From DATKQI01 sp035532755 (lineage in GTDB: Bacteria > Pseudomonadota > Alphaproteobacteria > Acetobacterales > Acetobacteraceae): a DNA stretch of 17,093 nt. The notes beneath the pieces were generated by a model that was not told where the DNA came from, did no database searches, and saw nothing but the letters and a program-made list of their open reading frames with translations. A program made the translations under genes and the position numbers. The stretch lies in contig DATKQI010000023.1 in the NCBI GenBank assembly GCA_035532755.1, forward strand, positions 1 through 17,093. Reading direction: 5' to 3'. This document shows, in pieces, positions 6,458 to 14,872 of the stretch (positions within the stretch are counted from its first letter, which is position 1; each line of letters starts with the position of its first letter).

Positions 6458-7828
6458 TCAGGCAGCGCCTTCGAGATGGGAGAGGAAGGTGGCGCAGAAG
6501 CGGTTGGCGGTGGACGCCCAGACCTTGTCGCGCAGCGCCTGCCAGCGGTCCCGCCGCTCGCCCTGGTCCATGCTCAGCGCCACGTGCATCGCCTCGGCGA
6601 TCTCGTCCGCATCGAACGGGTTGACGATCAGCGCCTCGGCCAGTTCGTCGGCCGCGCCGGCGAAGCGGGAGAGGACGAGCACGCCGGGATCGGCCGGGTT
6701 CTGCGCGGCGACGTATTCCTTCGCCACGAGGTTCATCCCGTCCCGCAGCGGCGTGACCAGGCCCACGCGCGCGACGCGATAGAAGCCGGCAAGGGTCTGC
6801 CGGCGCAGCGCTCGCGTCATGTAGCGCAGCGGCGTCCAGTCGAATTCCGAATACTGCCCGTTGGTCTCTCCGGCGATCCGGTCGAGTTCGCGGCGCAGGC
6901 GCTGATAATCCCCCACATCCTCGCGGGAGCGGGCCGCGACCTGGAGGAAGCTGACCTGCCGGCGATGCTCCGGATAATCCGCCAGCAGCCGGCCGAAGGC
7001 GCGGAAGCGGTTGGGCAGCCCCTTCGAATAATCGAGCCGATCGACGCCGATCGCGAGCGCCCTGTCTGAAAGACTGTCCCGCAGCCGCCCCGCCTCCACG
7101 CCGCGGATCGCGCGCGCGGCGGTGCGGGCGAAGCCTTCGGCATCGATGCCGATCGGATCGACGATCGCGTGCACCCGGCGGCCGGCATAGGTGAACCAGC
7201 CCATGCCGTCGGGTTCCACGCCCAGCATCACGGCGGCGCATTCGAGAAAGGCGTTCTGATGCTCGCGCGTGTGGAAGCCGACGATATCGCACGCGCACAG
7301 GGCCTCCAGCAGTTCGTTCGCGCGCGGCAGCACCTGCAGCATCGCCGGCGGGACGAACGGGATGTGCAGGAAGAAGCCGATCCGGTTGGTCACGCCAAGC
7401 GCGCGCAGTTCGGCGGCCATGGTGATCAGATGATAGTCGTGCAGCCATACCAGATCGTCGGGGCGCAGCAGCGGGGCGAGCGCTTCGGCGAAGGCGCGGT
7501 TGACGGCGCGGTAACCCTCGTAATCCTCGCGCTGGAAATCCATCAGGCCCAGGCGGAAATGCAGCAGGGGCCACAGCGCGCCGTTGGCGAAGCCGACATA
7601 GAAGCGACGATAGTCCGTCTCGCCGAGGTCGATGGTGGCGTAGGTGATGCCGTGGGATTCCTGCACCGTGGGAGCCGTGCCCGTCGCCGTGGCGCGCTTG
7701 CCGCTCCAGCCGAACCACAGGGTGCCGGGCGTCAGCGCATCGGCGAGCGCGACCGCGAGGCCGCCGGCGCGCGGGCCGCGTTCGCCCGGGTTCGGAACAC
7801 GGTTGGAGACGACTACGAGGCGAGCCAC
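6458..7828 (-). CDS. otsA: Trehalose-6-phosphate synthase, GT20 family
   Basis: OtsA joins UDP-glucose and glucose-6-phosphate into trehalose-6-phosphate in the cytoplasm. The 456-residue length suits bacterial OtsA. The N-terminus MARLVVVSNRVPNP gives the phosphate-binding SNR (8-10). Other family marks are LWFGWSG (37-43), LVWLHDYHL (126-134), FLHIPFVPP, DIVGFHT, IDPIGI-type VDPIGI, GVDRLDYSKGL (261-271, with the catalytic Arg and Lys) and TPLRDGMNLVAKEYV near the nucleotide-binding end. The start is GTG 7828, preceded by GGGAGG with a seven-base spacer; the frame is open 28 codons further upstream, but those codons fall inside the GH15 gene. It overlaps the 3' end of the GH15 gene by 16 bases, which implies translational coupling in an otsB-GH15-otsA operon. 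The product is intact, with no key motif missing. Confidence 0.95.
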   Translation of the reverse strand: MARLVVVSNRVPNPGERGPRAGGLAVALADALTPGTLWFGWSGKRATATGTAPTVQESHGITYATIDLGETDYRRFYVGFANGALWPLLHFRLGLMDFQREDYEGYRAVNRAFAEALAPLLRPDDLVWLHDYHLITMAAELRALGVTNRIGFFLHIPFVPPAMLQVLPRANELLEALCACDIVGFHTREHQNAFLECAAVMLGVEPDGMGWFTYAGRRVHAIVDPIGIDAEGFARTAARAIRGVEAGRLRDSLSDRALAIGVDRLDYSKGLPNRFRAFGRLLADYPEHRRQVSFLQVAARSREDVGDYQRLRRELDRIAGETNGQYSEFDWTPLRYMTRALRRQTLAGFYRVARVGLVTPLRDGMNLVAKEYVAAQNPADPGVLVLSRFAGAADELAEALIVNPFDADEIAEAMHVALSMDQGERRDRWQALRDKVWASTANRFCATFLSHLEGAA

Positions 7829-9621
7829 AATCCTTCCTCCCACGTGCGCGACAGGCGCATTGCGGAGAGGATAAGCCCGACCTGCGAATAGGTCTGCGGA
7901 AAATTGCCCCACAGCACGCCATCCGTCGGCGACACATCCTCCGACAGCAGGCCGACATGGTTGCGGTGGCTCAGCACGTTGTCGAACAGCTTCATCGCCT
8001 CATCCCGCCGGCCGACGGAGGCGAGCGCATCGATGAACCAGAAGGTGCAGACGAGGAAAGCGGTTTCCGGGCGGCCGAAATCATCCGGCTCCTCGTAGCG
8101 CATCAGCAGGCCGTTGTGCATCAGCCGCTCCGCGACCACATCCAGCGTGCGCAGGAAGCGCGGGTCCTTCGCCGGCAGCAGCCCGGTCTCGGGCAGCAGC
8201 AGCACCGAGGCATCGACCACCTGCCGGTCCAGCACGCCGGAAATCCAGCCATCGGCCCCGGCGACGGCGCGTTTCAGGATTTCCTCGCGCAGGGTCTCGG
8301 CGCGCGCGAGCCAGTCCGCCACGTCCTGGTCTTCGCCCACCCGGCGGGCGATCAGGCCCATCCGGTGCACCGCCGCCCAGCACATGGCGGCCGAGAAGGT
8401 GTGGGTGCGCAGCCGGCCACGATATTCCCACAGCCCCGCATCCGGCTCCAGCGCGTATTTCCACGCCGCCTCGCCGATCGGGCGGAGCTGCTGGTAGAGG
8501 GACGCATCGCCGCGATGCGGCAGCCGCTCATCCCAGAACATCTGCGCGGCCGTGAGGATGATCGCGCCATACACGTCGTTCTGCTGCTGGGTATGGGCGG
8601 CGTTGCCGATCCGCACCGGCCCATCACCGAGGAAGCCCGGCAGCGAATCGGCGATGCGCTCCTCCAGCGACACGCCCGGCGCGATCGGATAGAGCGGCGC
8701 GATCTCGGCCGCCGTGTCCCGCTGCACCGTGTTGATCAGGTAGCGCAACTGGTTTTCCATCGTCCGCGTCGCACTCAGCCGGTTCAGCGCCGTCACCGTG
8801 AAATAGGCGTCCCGCGGCCAGCAGAACCGGTAGTCCCACGTGCGGCGGGAGCCTGGCGCTTCGGGGATGGAGGTGGTGAGCGCGGCGACGATGCCGCCGG
8901 TATCGTCGTAGCTGCACAGTTTCAGGGTGATCGCCGCGCGGATCACCGGTTCCTGCCAGTCGAACGGCACGCTCAGGTCACGCACCCAGTCCTGCCAGTA
9001 GGACTGCGTTTCGTGAAGGAATGTGTAGCCCAGCATGTCCGGCGCGTCGGGCACCGATTCGTCGGGGCCGATGAACAGGTTCACCGGCCGGTCCAGTTCG
9101 AAATCGGTCTCGTGTTCGAGGTACGACAGCGACATGTCGGTGGTGATGCGCAGCACCGCATCGGGCCCCATGAAGCGGATGTGGTTGCTGCCGACGCTGA
9201 TGGTGGGCTTGCTCGCGCCATAATCGAAGGTGGGCCGCAGCCGCACGGTGATGCGCGGCCGGCCGGACAGCTTCTCGATGCGGCGGACGATCATCGGCGG
9301 GCGGAACATCCGGCCGAAGCGATGGAAGCGCGGGCAGAAATCCACCACCCGCACCTCCCCGCCGCGCGAATCCGTCAGGATCGTCTCCACCACGGCGGTG
9401 TTCTCGATATACCGCTGACGGGATGCGGCGTGGCCGGCCAGCACGACATCCATGAAGCCGCGCTGCGGCTCCCGCCCGCCCAGCAGGGCGTTGAACAGCG
9501 GATCGGCGTCCAGCCGCGGAAAGCAGAACCATACATGGCGCGCCAGCGGGGTGATCAGCGCGGCAACGGTGCAGTTGCCGATCACCGCCATGTCGAGGGG
9601 GGCCATCTTCCGCTCAGCCAC
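7813..9621 (-). CDS. Glycoside hydrolase family 15 protein (glucoamylase or trehalase-like)
   Basis: The 602-residue product has the bacterial GH15 layout: an N-terminal beta-sandwich-like region (about 1-225), then an (alpha/alpha)6 barrel. Visible motifs are DYRFCWPRDAYFT (263-275), GLWEYRG (396-402, with E399 the probable general acid), HTFSAAMCW (407-415) and GLLSEDVSPTDGVLWGNFPQ (557-576, with E561 the probable general base). GH15 enzymes release glucose from alpha-glucans, and some members are alpha,alpha-trehalases. Lying between otsB and otsA, a trehalose- or maltooligosaccharide-related role is plausible, but the substrate cannot be read from these motifs. No signal peptide is visible, so it should be cytoplasmic. 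The start is GTG 9621 with AGGAGG six bases upstream; it overlaps the otsB end by 8 bases and the otsA start by 16 bases, so all three are probably co-translated. Confidence 0.92.
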   Translation of the reverse strand: MAERKMAPLDMAVIGNCTVAALITPLARHVWFCFPRLDADPLFNALLGGREPQRGFMDVVLAGHAASRQRYIENTAVVETILTDSRGGEVRVVDFCPRFHRFGRMFRPPMIVRRIEKLSGRPRITVRLRPTFDYGASKPTISVGSNHIRFMGPDAVLRITTDMSLSYLEHETDFELDRPVNLFIGPDESVPDAPDMLGYTFLHETQSYWQDWVRDLSVPFDWQEPVIRAAITLKLCSYDDTGGIVAALTTSIPEAPGSRRTWDYRFCWPRDAYFTVTALNRLSATRTMENQLRYLINTVQRDTAAEIAPLYPIAPGVSLEERIADSLPGFLGDGPVRIGNAAHTQQQNDVYGAIILTAAQMFWDERLPHRGDASLYQQLRPIGEAAWKYALEPDAGLWEYRGRLRTHTFSAAMCWAAVHRMGLIARRVGEDQDVADWLARAETLREEILKRAVAGADGWISGVLDRQVVDASVLLLPETGLLPAKDPRFLRTLDVVAERLMHNGLLMRYEEPDDFGRPETAFLVCTFWFIDALASVGRRDEAMKLFDNVLSHRNHVGLLSEDVSPTDGVLWGNFPQTYSQVGLILSAMRLSRTWEEGLWLAS

Positions 9622-10348
9622 GCCGTGCCTCCTCGTTCAGGGCGTCCGCGCTGCGGGCGAGCCACCGGCGCACCGCGGCGGGCCGGCCGCCGAACGCGCG
9701 GGCGACGTGCAGCCCGATGCCGCCCAGTTCCTCGGCGGCCTGCATGCCTTCCTCGTCCGTCACGTCGTCTCCGACAAATACCGGCACCCGCCCGGCGAAG
9801 GGCGGCAGCGTCATGAGATGACGGACCGCATGGCCCTTGCCGATGCCACGGGCGCGAATCTCGAACGCCATGCGGGCCGGCAGGATTTCGACATGCCCGG
9901 CGCCATCGCCGATCATCACCTCGATGAAGCGGCGCAATGCCGGGCCATGGGCGGGGGCGAGGCGATAGTGCGCGACCAGGCTGTGCGCCTTCTCCTCGAT
10001 CATCGCACCCGGCCAGGCGCCGGCGGCGGCGCGCAGCGCATCGGCCCAGGCCGCCTGCTGCGGCAGGCCGGCCTGTGCCTCCTCGATCGCGCCGTCCGGG
10101 CGGCGGATCACCGCCCCATGCTCGGCCGCGGCGGGCAGACCGGGTTCCGCCAGCAGCGCATCGATCTGGGCCAGCGGGCGGCCGCTGACGATGGCCACCG
10201 CCCCGCCGAGGCCGGCGCGCAGGGCATGGAGGGATTCCGACAGGCAGGCCGGCCGCCGCACCGCATCGGGGGTGGCGGCAATATCGATCACGGTGCCGTC
10301 AAGATCGAGAAACAGGGCGTTGCGCCGTGACAGGGGCGTCTGGGGCAT
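9614..10348 (-). CDS. otsB: Trehalose-6-phosphate phosphatase (HAD superfamily)
   Basis: OtsB removes the phosphate from trehalose-6-phosphate to give trehalose. The 244-residue product shows the HAD motifs in order: FLDLDGTVIDIA (motif I, nucleophile D15 and acid D17), IVSGRP (53-58, motif II), a conserved Lys in RGIGKGHAV (167-174) and FVGDDVTDEEGM (191-202, motif IV with Mg-binding Asp). GAVIRRPDG and EEKAHSLVAHYR are typical of the OtsB cap region. I chose ATG 10348, with GGAG four bases upstream; this spacing is short, but the longer open frame upstream is low-complexity and overlaps yraN. It is the first gene of otsB-GH15-otsA, and its stop overlaps the GH15 start by 8 bases. A 74-base gap separates it from yraN upstream, which may hold the operon promoter. 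Confidence 0.93.
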   Translation of the reverse strand: MPQTPLSRRNALFLDLDGTVIDIAATPDAVRRPACLSESLHALRAGLGGAVAIVSGRPLAQIDALLAEPGLPAAAEHGAVIRRPDGAIEEAQAGLPQQAAWADALRAAAGAWPGAMIEEKAHSLVAHYRLAPAHGPALRRFIEVMIGDGAGHVEILPARMAFEIRARGIGKGHAVRHLMTLPPFAGRVPVFVGDDVTDEEGMQAAEELGGIGLHVARAFGGRPAAVRRWLARSADALNEEARRG

Positions 10349-10422
10349 CGGGCTCCATCTTCGGCGAGGGGCGGATCGGGATGGCCAAAGGTGCGGGCGG
10401 GTGGTCGGGACGGCGGCAGTTA

Positions 10423-10803
10423 TCATGCCTCGGCGCGAAACGCATCCACGATCCGTCGCACCGCGCCATCCGCCGCGACCACGATCACGTCGAACCGCAC
10501 ACCCGCCAACCCCCATTCGGGATGGGCAGCCAACAGGATTTCGCCGGCCGCGAGCAGCCTTGCGCGCTGCCGGGCCGACAGTGCGCCCGCGGCGAGGCCG
10601 AGCGAGGGGCGCGCCTTCACCTCGACCAGCGCCAGCAGGCCATCCTTCCGGGCAACGATATCGATCTCGCCGGCCGGCGTGCGCATCCGGCGGCCGAGCA
10701 CGGTCCAGCCGTCCTGTTCCAGGGCTGCGCACGCGATTGCCTCGGCCGCCAGCCCGCGTGCCTGGGCGCGGCGGCCGCTGGCCTGTCGGACGAGGCCCGG
10801 CAT
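10423..10803 (-). CDS. YraN/UPF0102 family endonuclease-like protein
   Basis: The 126-residue length matches the UPF0102 (YraN) family of small proteins with a PD-(D/E)XK nuclease-like fold. Their cellular role is unsettled; links to DNA repair and recombination have been proposed. The signature elements are present: GRRAQARGLAAEAIA (with E21), GWTVLGRRMRTPAGEIDIVA (GEID at 45-48) and LLALVEVKAR (EVK at 61-63). E21, D48, E61 and K63 would form the metal site. The ATG at 10803 begins MPGLVRQ and has no good ribosome binding site, but it lies 26 bases after the stop of the upstream ABC ATPase gene, so readthrough or coupling could serve it. A longer in-frame version starting at 10932 would overlap dppF and adds unrelated Arg-rich sequence, so I rejected it. 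Nothing looks truncated. Confidence 0.87.
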   Translation of the reverse strand: MPGLVRQASGRRAQARGLAAEAIACAALEQDGWTVLGRRMRTPAGEIDIVARKDGLLALVEVKARPSLGLAAGALSARQRARLLAAGEILLAAHPEWGLAGVRFDVIVVAADGAVRRIVDAFRAEA

Positions 10804-10829
10804 AGGCGCCGGCCCGACCGGCGCGGTCT

Positions 10830-11849
10830 TCAGGCGGCCTCGCTCCGCTCCGCGATCCGGCCTTCCTCGACCGCGTGGCAAGCGACCTGGATCGGGCCGC
10901 TGGCGGTGTAGGCGGGCTTCTCCTGCCGGCAACGAGCATTCGCGAGCGGGCAGCGCGGGTGGAACGGGCAGCCGGGCGGCGGATCGATCGGGCTCGGCAC
11001 CTCGCCGCCGACCGGAGTGCGGGCGCGGCCGACCATGGACAGATCGGGGATCGCCTCCATCAGCAGCCGTGTGTAGGGGTGGCGCGGGGCGCGGAAGATC
11101 TCGTCGGCGGGGCCGGTCTCGACGATGCGGCCGAGGTACATCACCCCCAGCCGGTCCGACATGTGCCGCACCACCGCGAGGTTGTGGCTGATGAACAGGA
11201 ACGTGAGGTTCAGCCGCCCCTGCAGTTCCTTCATCAGATTGAGAATCTGTGCCTGCACCGAGACATCGAGCGCGCTTGTCGGCTCGTCGCAGACCAGGAA
11301 CTCCGGCTCGCTCGACAGGGCACGGGCGATCGAGATGCGTTGGCGCTGGCCGCCGGAGAATTCGTGCGGGAACTTCTCCCCATCCGAAGCCGACAGCCCG
11401 ACCTGGGCGAGCAGCACGCCCACGCGATCGGTGATGGCGGCCTTGCCGCGCAGGATGCCGAAGGCACGGATCGGCTCGGCCACGATGTCCCTCACCCGCC
11501 AGCGGGGGTTGAGCGAGGCATAGGGGTCCTGGAAGATCATGTTCATCCGCCGCCGCAGCGCCGGCTGCGCGCGGGCCGAGGACAGCGGCTGGCCCTCGAA
11601 GCGGATGTTCCCCGCGCTCGGCGGATAGAGCCCCACCGCCATGCGCGCGATGGTGGACTTGCCGCAGCCGCTTTCGCCCACCAGCGCGAGCGTGGTGCCG
11701 CGCGGGATGGCGAAACTCACATCGTCCACCGCGCGGAGGAACTGGCGACGGCCGCCCCCCACCACCCGCTGCAGCCAGGGCTTGGAGACATCGAACCGGC
11801 GGGAGACGCCGATCGCCTCGAACACCGGGGCGGATGGCCGGTCAGCCAT
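10830..11849 (-). CDS. dppF: Peptide-type ABC transporter ATP-binding protein, DppF/OppF class
   Basis: This 339-residue cytoplasmic ATPase powers the DppBC permease. It shows Walker A GESGCGKST (58-66), a Q-loop in MIFQDPYASLNP, signature FSGGQRQR (164-171), Walker B FLVCDEP (184-190) and the switch His in ISHNLA (H222). The N-terminal region has the F-subunit-type insert before Walker A (VSKPWLQRVVGGGRRQFLRA). The C-terminal oligopeptide-transporter domain has HPYTRLLMEAIPDL and four Cys (C294, C300, C307, C324) in PPGCPFHPRCPLANARC and VACH; comparable Cys sets in Opp/Dpp ATPases bind a [4Fe-4S] cluster. The ATG at 11849 has GGAGG six bases upstream and overlaps the end of dppD by 8 bases. 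The substrate (dipeptide, oligopeptide, glutathione or other) cannot be fixed from the ATPase, so the gene name is by class. Confidence 0.9.
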   Translation of the reverse strand: MADRPSAPVFEAIGVSRRFDVSKPWLQRVVGGGRRQFLRAVDDVSFAIPRGTTLALVGESGCGKSTIARMAVGLYPPSAGNIRFEGQPLSSARAQPALRRRMNMIFQDPYASLNPRWRVRDIVAEPIRAFGILRGKAAITDRVGVLLAQVGLSASDGEKFPHEFSGGQRQRISIARALSSEPEFLVCDEPTSALDVSVQAQILNLMKELQGRLNLTFLFISHNLAVVRHMSDRLGVMYLGRIVETGPADEIFRAPRHPYTRLLMEAIPDLSMVGRARTPVGGEVPSPIDPPPGCPFHPRCPLANARCRQEKPAYTASGPIQVACHAVEEGRIAERSEAA

Positions 11850-12819
11850 GGGCGACCTCCATGGCTGCGTACAGCCAGCAGGCGGCACAGGTTTCATGGG
11901 CTTTCATCATTTCCGGCCGTTCTTCGAGGCAGCGCGGCATGCGCCGCGCGCAGCGCGGGTTGAAGGCGCAGCCGGGCGGAATGGAGGTGAGCCGCGGCAT
12001 CGACCCGTCGATCTGGCGCAGCCGCTCGACGCGGTTTTCGAGCGAGGGGATGCTGCCCATCAGCCCTTCGGTATAGGGATGCGCCGGCTGCTGCACCACC
12101 GCGCGCACCGGCCCCACCTCGATCACCCGGCCCGCATACATCACCGCCACGCGATCTGCCGTTTCGGCGATCACGCCCATGTCGTGCGTGACCAGCATGA
12201 CGGCGGTGCCGTGGTCGCGCGTCAGCCGTTTCAGCAGCGCGATCACCTGCGCCTGGATCGACACGTCGAGCGCCGTCGTCGGCTCATCCGCGATCACCAG
12301 CCGCGGTTCGGCGCACAGGGCGAGCGCGATCACCACGCGCTGGCGCATCCCGCCGGAAAACTCGTGCGGGTAGGAGCCGATGCGCTGCTTCGCCGCCGGG
12401 ATGCCCACCTGCTCCAGCCAGCCCACGGCGCGCTTCTGCGCATCGGCATCCGACAGGCCGAGATGGGTCTGCATCGTTTCGACCAGCTGGCGGCCGACCG
12501 TATAGAGCGGGTTCAGCGTGGTCAGCGGGTCCTGGAAGATCGCGCCGATCTGCCGGCCGCGGATGCGGCGCATCGCCTCGTACGGCAGGTTGTCGATGCG
12601 CTTGCCGTCCAGCAGGATCCGCCCGCCGGCGATCCGCCCCGGCGGTTCCAGCAGCCCGATCACGGCCGCGCCGGTCAGCGATTTTCCCGCGCCGCTCTCG
12701 CCCACCACGCCCAGTACCTCGCCCGCCTCGATCGACAGGCTCACGCGGTCGAGCGCGGTCAGCGTGCCGCGCCGGGTGGGGAACTGGACCGTGAGGTCCT
12801 GCACATCCAGCAGGGCCAT
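11842..12819 (-). CDS. dppD: Peptide-type ABC transporter ATP-binding protein, DppD/OppD class
   Basis: This 325-residue protein is the second ATPase of the transporter. It has Walker A GESGAGKS (40-47), a Q-loop in AIFQDPLTTLNPL (93-105), signature FSGGMRQR (154-161), Walker B LVIADEP (174-180) and the switch His in THDMG (H212). SIQAQVIALL and HPYTEGLMGSIP are standard for the D subunit. The C-terminus carries C284, C290 and C297 in PPGCAFNPRCARRMPRC, plus C311 and C314, matching the cluster-binding Cys set of Opp/Dpp ATPases. The start ATG at 12819 shares one base with the dppC stop (TGATG) and has no clear ribosome binding site, so translation is probably coupled to dppC. The 8-base overlap with dppF continues the operon. 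Confidence 0.91.
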   Translation of the reverse strand: MALLDVQDLTVQFPTRRGTLTALDRVSLSIEAGEVLGVVGESGAGKSLTGAAVIGLLEPPGRIAGGRILLDGKRIDNLPYEAMRRIRGRQIGAIFQDPLTTLNPLYTVGRQLVETMQTHLGLSDADAQKRAVGWLEQVGIPAAKQRIGSYPHEFSGGMRQRVVIALALCAEPRLVIADEPTTALDVSIQAQVIALLKRLTRDHGTAVMLVTHDMGVIAETADRVAVMYAGRVIEVGPVRAVVQQPAHPYTEGLMGSIPSLENRVERLRQIDGSMPRLTSIPPGCAFNPRCARRMPRCLEERPEMMKAHETCAACWLYAAMEVAHG

Positions 12820-13742
12820 CAGCGCAGCCGGGGGTTCAGGGCATCGCGCAGCCAGTCGCCCAGGAGGTTGATCGAAAGGACCATCAGCACCAGTGCGACT
12901 CCGGGAAAGATCGTCATCCACCAGTCGCCGCTGAACAGGTAGTTGTTGCCGGTGAGAATGAGCGTGCCAAGCGAGGGTTCCGTCGGCGGCAGGCCGACGC
13001 CGAGGAACGACAGCGTGGCTTCGGAAAGGATCGCGAGCGCGAGGTTGATGGTGGCGATCACCAGCACCGGCCCCATCACGTTGGGCAGGATGTGGGTGAA
13101 CATGATCCGCACCGGCGACAGCCCGATCACGCGGGCGGCCATCACGTATTCCTTGCCCCGCTCCACCAGCGTGGAGCCGCGGACGGTGCGGGCGAATTGC
13201 GGCCAGTTGCTGATGCCGATGGCGAACACCACCACGAAGATTTCCACCGTGTCGTGCATCGCGTTCGGCAGGGCCGCGTTCACCACGCCATCCACCAGCA
13301 GCGCGATCAGGATGGCGGGGAACGTGAGCTGGATGTCCGCGATCCGCATCAGCACCGCGTCGACAATGCCGCCCGCATAGCCGGCGAACAGCCCCACGGC
13401 GACGCCAACGATGGTGGAGAAGATCACCGAGGAGAAGCCGACCGCGAGACTGATCCGGGCGCCGTACATGATGGCCGAAAGCACGTCTCGCCCCTGATCG
13501 TCCGAGCCGAGCAGGTACTTCCAGCTTCCGCCGGAGACGAAGGCGGGCGGCTTGAAGCTGTCCATCAGGTTCAGGCTGGCGAGGTTGAACGGATCGTGCG
13601 GGGCGATCAGCGGGGCGAACACCGCGCCGACCACGCACACCAGCGCCACGATCGCGGAGACGATCGCGACAGGGGAATGCTTGAAGCTGTGGACGACATC
13701 GCCATCCAGGAAGCGGGCGATGCCGCCCTGCGCGGCGCTCAT
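12819..13742 (-). CDS. dppC: Peptide-type ABC transporter permease, DppC/OppC class
   Basis: The 307-residue inner-membrane subunit has the OppC pattern: a cytoplasmic N-terminus (1-22), a first helix (about 24-46) followed by LIAPHDPF, a periplasmic stretch with LLGSDDQGRDVLSAIMYGAR (77-96), and then five membrane helices. The EAA loop that contacts the ATPases reads EYVMAARVIGLSPVRIMFTH (198-217), and EATLSFLGVGLPP is the usual C-terminal block. The ATG at 13742 overlaps the dppB stop by four bases (ATGA), a classic coupling arrangement. The in-frame extension up to 14207 lies within dppB and was rejected. Nothing is missing from the fold. Confidence 0.93.
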   Translation of the reverse strand: MSAAQGGIARFLDGDVVHSFKHSPVAIVSAIVALVCVVGAVFAPLIAPHDPFNLASLNLMDSFKPPAFVSGGSWKYLLGSDDQGRDVLSAIMYGARISLAVGFSSVIFSTIVGVAVGLFAGYAGGIVDAVLMRIADIQLTFPAILIALLVDGVVNAALPNAMHDTVEIFVVVFAIGISNWPQFARTVRGSTLVERGKEYVMAARVIGLSPVRIMFTHILPNVMGPVLVIATINLALAILSEATLSFLGVGLPPTEPSLGTLILTGNNYLFSGDWWMTIFPGVALVLMVLSINLLGDWLRDALNPRLR

Positions 13743-14731
13743 CGGCCGCCCCCGGATGTGCGCCGGCCGATCCGCAGCCGCGGATCGACCGCGTAGTAGA
13801 GCAGATCGACAATCAGGTTGATCACCACGAAGAACACCGCCACCAGCAGCAGATAGGCCGACATGACCGGGATGTCGGCCGAGGCGACCGATTGGACGAA
13901 CAGGAACCCCACGCCGGGCCACTGGAACACCGTCTCGGTCACGATCGAGAACGCGATCACCCCGCCAAGCTGCAGCCCGATGATGGTGATGACCGGCACC
14001 AGCGTGTTCTTCAGCGCATGGCCGAAATTGACCGCCCGGTTGGACAGCCCGCGCGCGCGGGCGAACTTGATGTAGTCCGACCGCAGCACTTCGAGCATTT
14101 CCGAGCGCACCAGCCGCATGATCAGCGTCATCTGGAACAGCCCCAGCGTGATGGCCGGCAGGATCAGGGCCTTCAGGCCGGAAAGCGTGAGGAAGCCGGT
14201 GGTCCACCAGCTTCCGATATGCACGACCTGCCCGCGCCCGAAGCTCGGCAGCCAGCCGAGGATGACGCTGAACACGAGGATCAGCAGGATGCCGATGAGG
14301 AAGGTGGGCAGGGACACGCCGACTAGGCTGAACACCTGGAAGGCACGGGTGACCCAGGAATTGCGGTAGATGCCGGCGAACACGCCCATCGGCACCCCGA
14401 CCACCACCGCCAGCACCGCCGAGGTGAACGAGAGCTCCAGCGTCGCCGGGAGGCGCTGCATGATCAGCGGGCCGACCGGCTGGGCGAGACGGTAGCTGAT
14501 GCCGAAATTGCCGTGCAGCACCGCCCAGATGAATTTCACATACTGCACGATGAACGGCTGATCGAGGCCGAGCTGGTGCACCAGCGCCACGCGCTGCGCC
14601 TCGGTGAAGTTCTGGCCGAGCATGATGGCCACCGGATCGCCGACATAGGCGAACATGGCGAACGCGATGAAGCCCACCACCAGCAGCACCGGGATGGATT
14701 GCAGCGTACGGGAGACGACGAAGGAACCCAT
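13739..14731 (-). CDS. dppB: Peptide-type ABC transporter permease, DppB/OppB class
   Basis: The 330-residue protein is the B-type permease: a first helix (about 11-30), then the typical VGDPVAIMLGQNFTEAQ stretch with LVHQLGLDQPFIVQYVKFI (50-68), a periplasmic loop with GNFGISY, and helices at about 100-121, 132-160, 189-207, 243-265 and 290-315. The EAA loop is DYIKFARARGLSNRAV (219-234). The ATG at 14731 has only a poor ribosome binding site (AGG one base away), and a short ORF ends two bases before it. It is the first gene of dppBCDF. The usual solute-binding protein gene (dppA/oppA) is absent upstream, where 196 bases separate it from an unrelated small gene. The binding protein may be encoded elsewhere, or this transporter may work with a shared one. 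Confidence 0.93.
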   Translation of the reverse strand: MGSFVVSRTLQSIPVLLVVGFIAFAMFAYVGDPVAIMLGQNFTEAQRVALVHQLGLDQPFIVQYVKFIWAVLHGNFGISYRLAQPVGPLIMQRLPATLELSFTSAVLAVVVGVPMGVFAGIYRNSWVTRAFQVFSLVGVSLPTFLIGILLILVFSVILGWLPSFGRGQVVHIGSWWTTGFLTLSGLKALILPAITLGLFQMTLIMRLVRSEMLEVLRSDYIKFARARGLSNRAVNFGHALKNTLVPVITIIGLQLGGVIAFSIVTETVFQWPGVGFLFVQSVASADIPVMSAYLLLVAVFFVVINLIVDLLYYAVDPRLRIGRRTSGGGR

Positions 14732-14733
14732 GC

Positions 14734-14820
14734 CTAGTGCGAACGGCTCAGGCGCGCCCGGCCGCGCCGCACAGGGCGGGCGGCATCAGGCGTACGGCGC
14801 CGGTCTGCCCAGCGCATCAT
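14734..14820 (-). CDS. Possible 28-residue Arg-rich leader ORF before dppB
   Basis: An ATG at 14820 opens a 28-codon frame (begins MMRWADRRR, ends LSRSH) whose TAG stop (14734-14736) lies two bases before the dppB ATG. Ten of the 28 residues are Arg. Since dppB has a weak ribosome binding site, translation of this ORF could feed ribosomes to dppB, or stalling on its Arg codons could act as an attenuator. A GGGGA lies upstream, but spacing is poor. Arg-rich frames are common by chance in GC-rich DNA, so this may not be a gene. Confidence 0.18.
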   Translation of the reverse strand: MMRWADRRRTPDAARPVRRGRARLSRSH

Positions 14821-14872
14821 CGGCATCGTCCCCAATTCATTCTCCCTGTCGCGTCTGGCGCGCTGGCCGCAC

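Noticed and set aside
4580..7069. 829-codon plus-strand open frame across the PEPC homologue and otsA
   Set aside because: It spans two unrelated real genes on the other strand and has shadow-type composition. Long antisense frames are expected at this GC content.
7957..9816. 619-codon plus-strand frame opposite the GH15 gene
   Set aside because: It is antisense shadow sequence with no recognisable domain, and the minus strand carries a complete GH15 enzyme.
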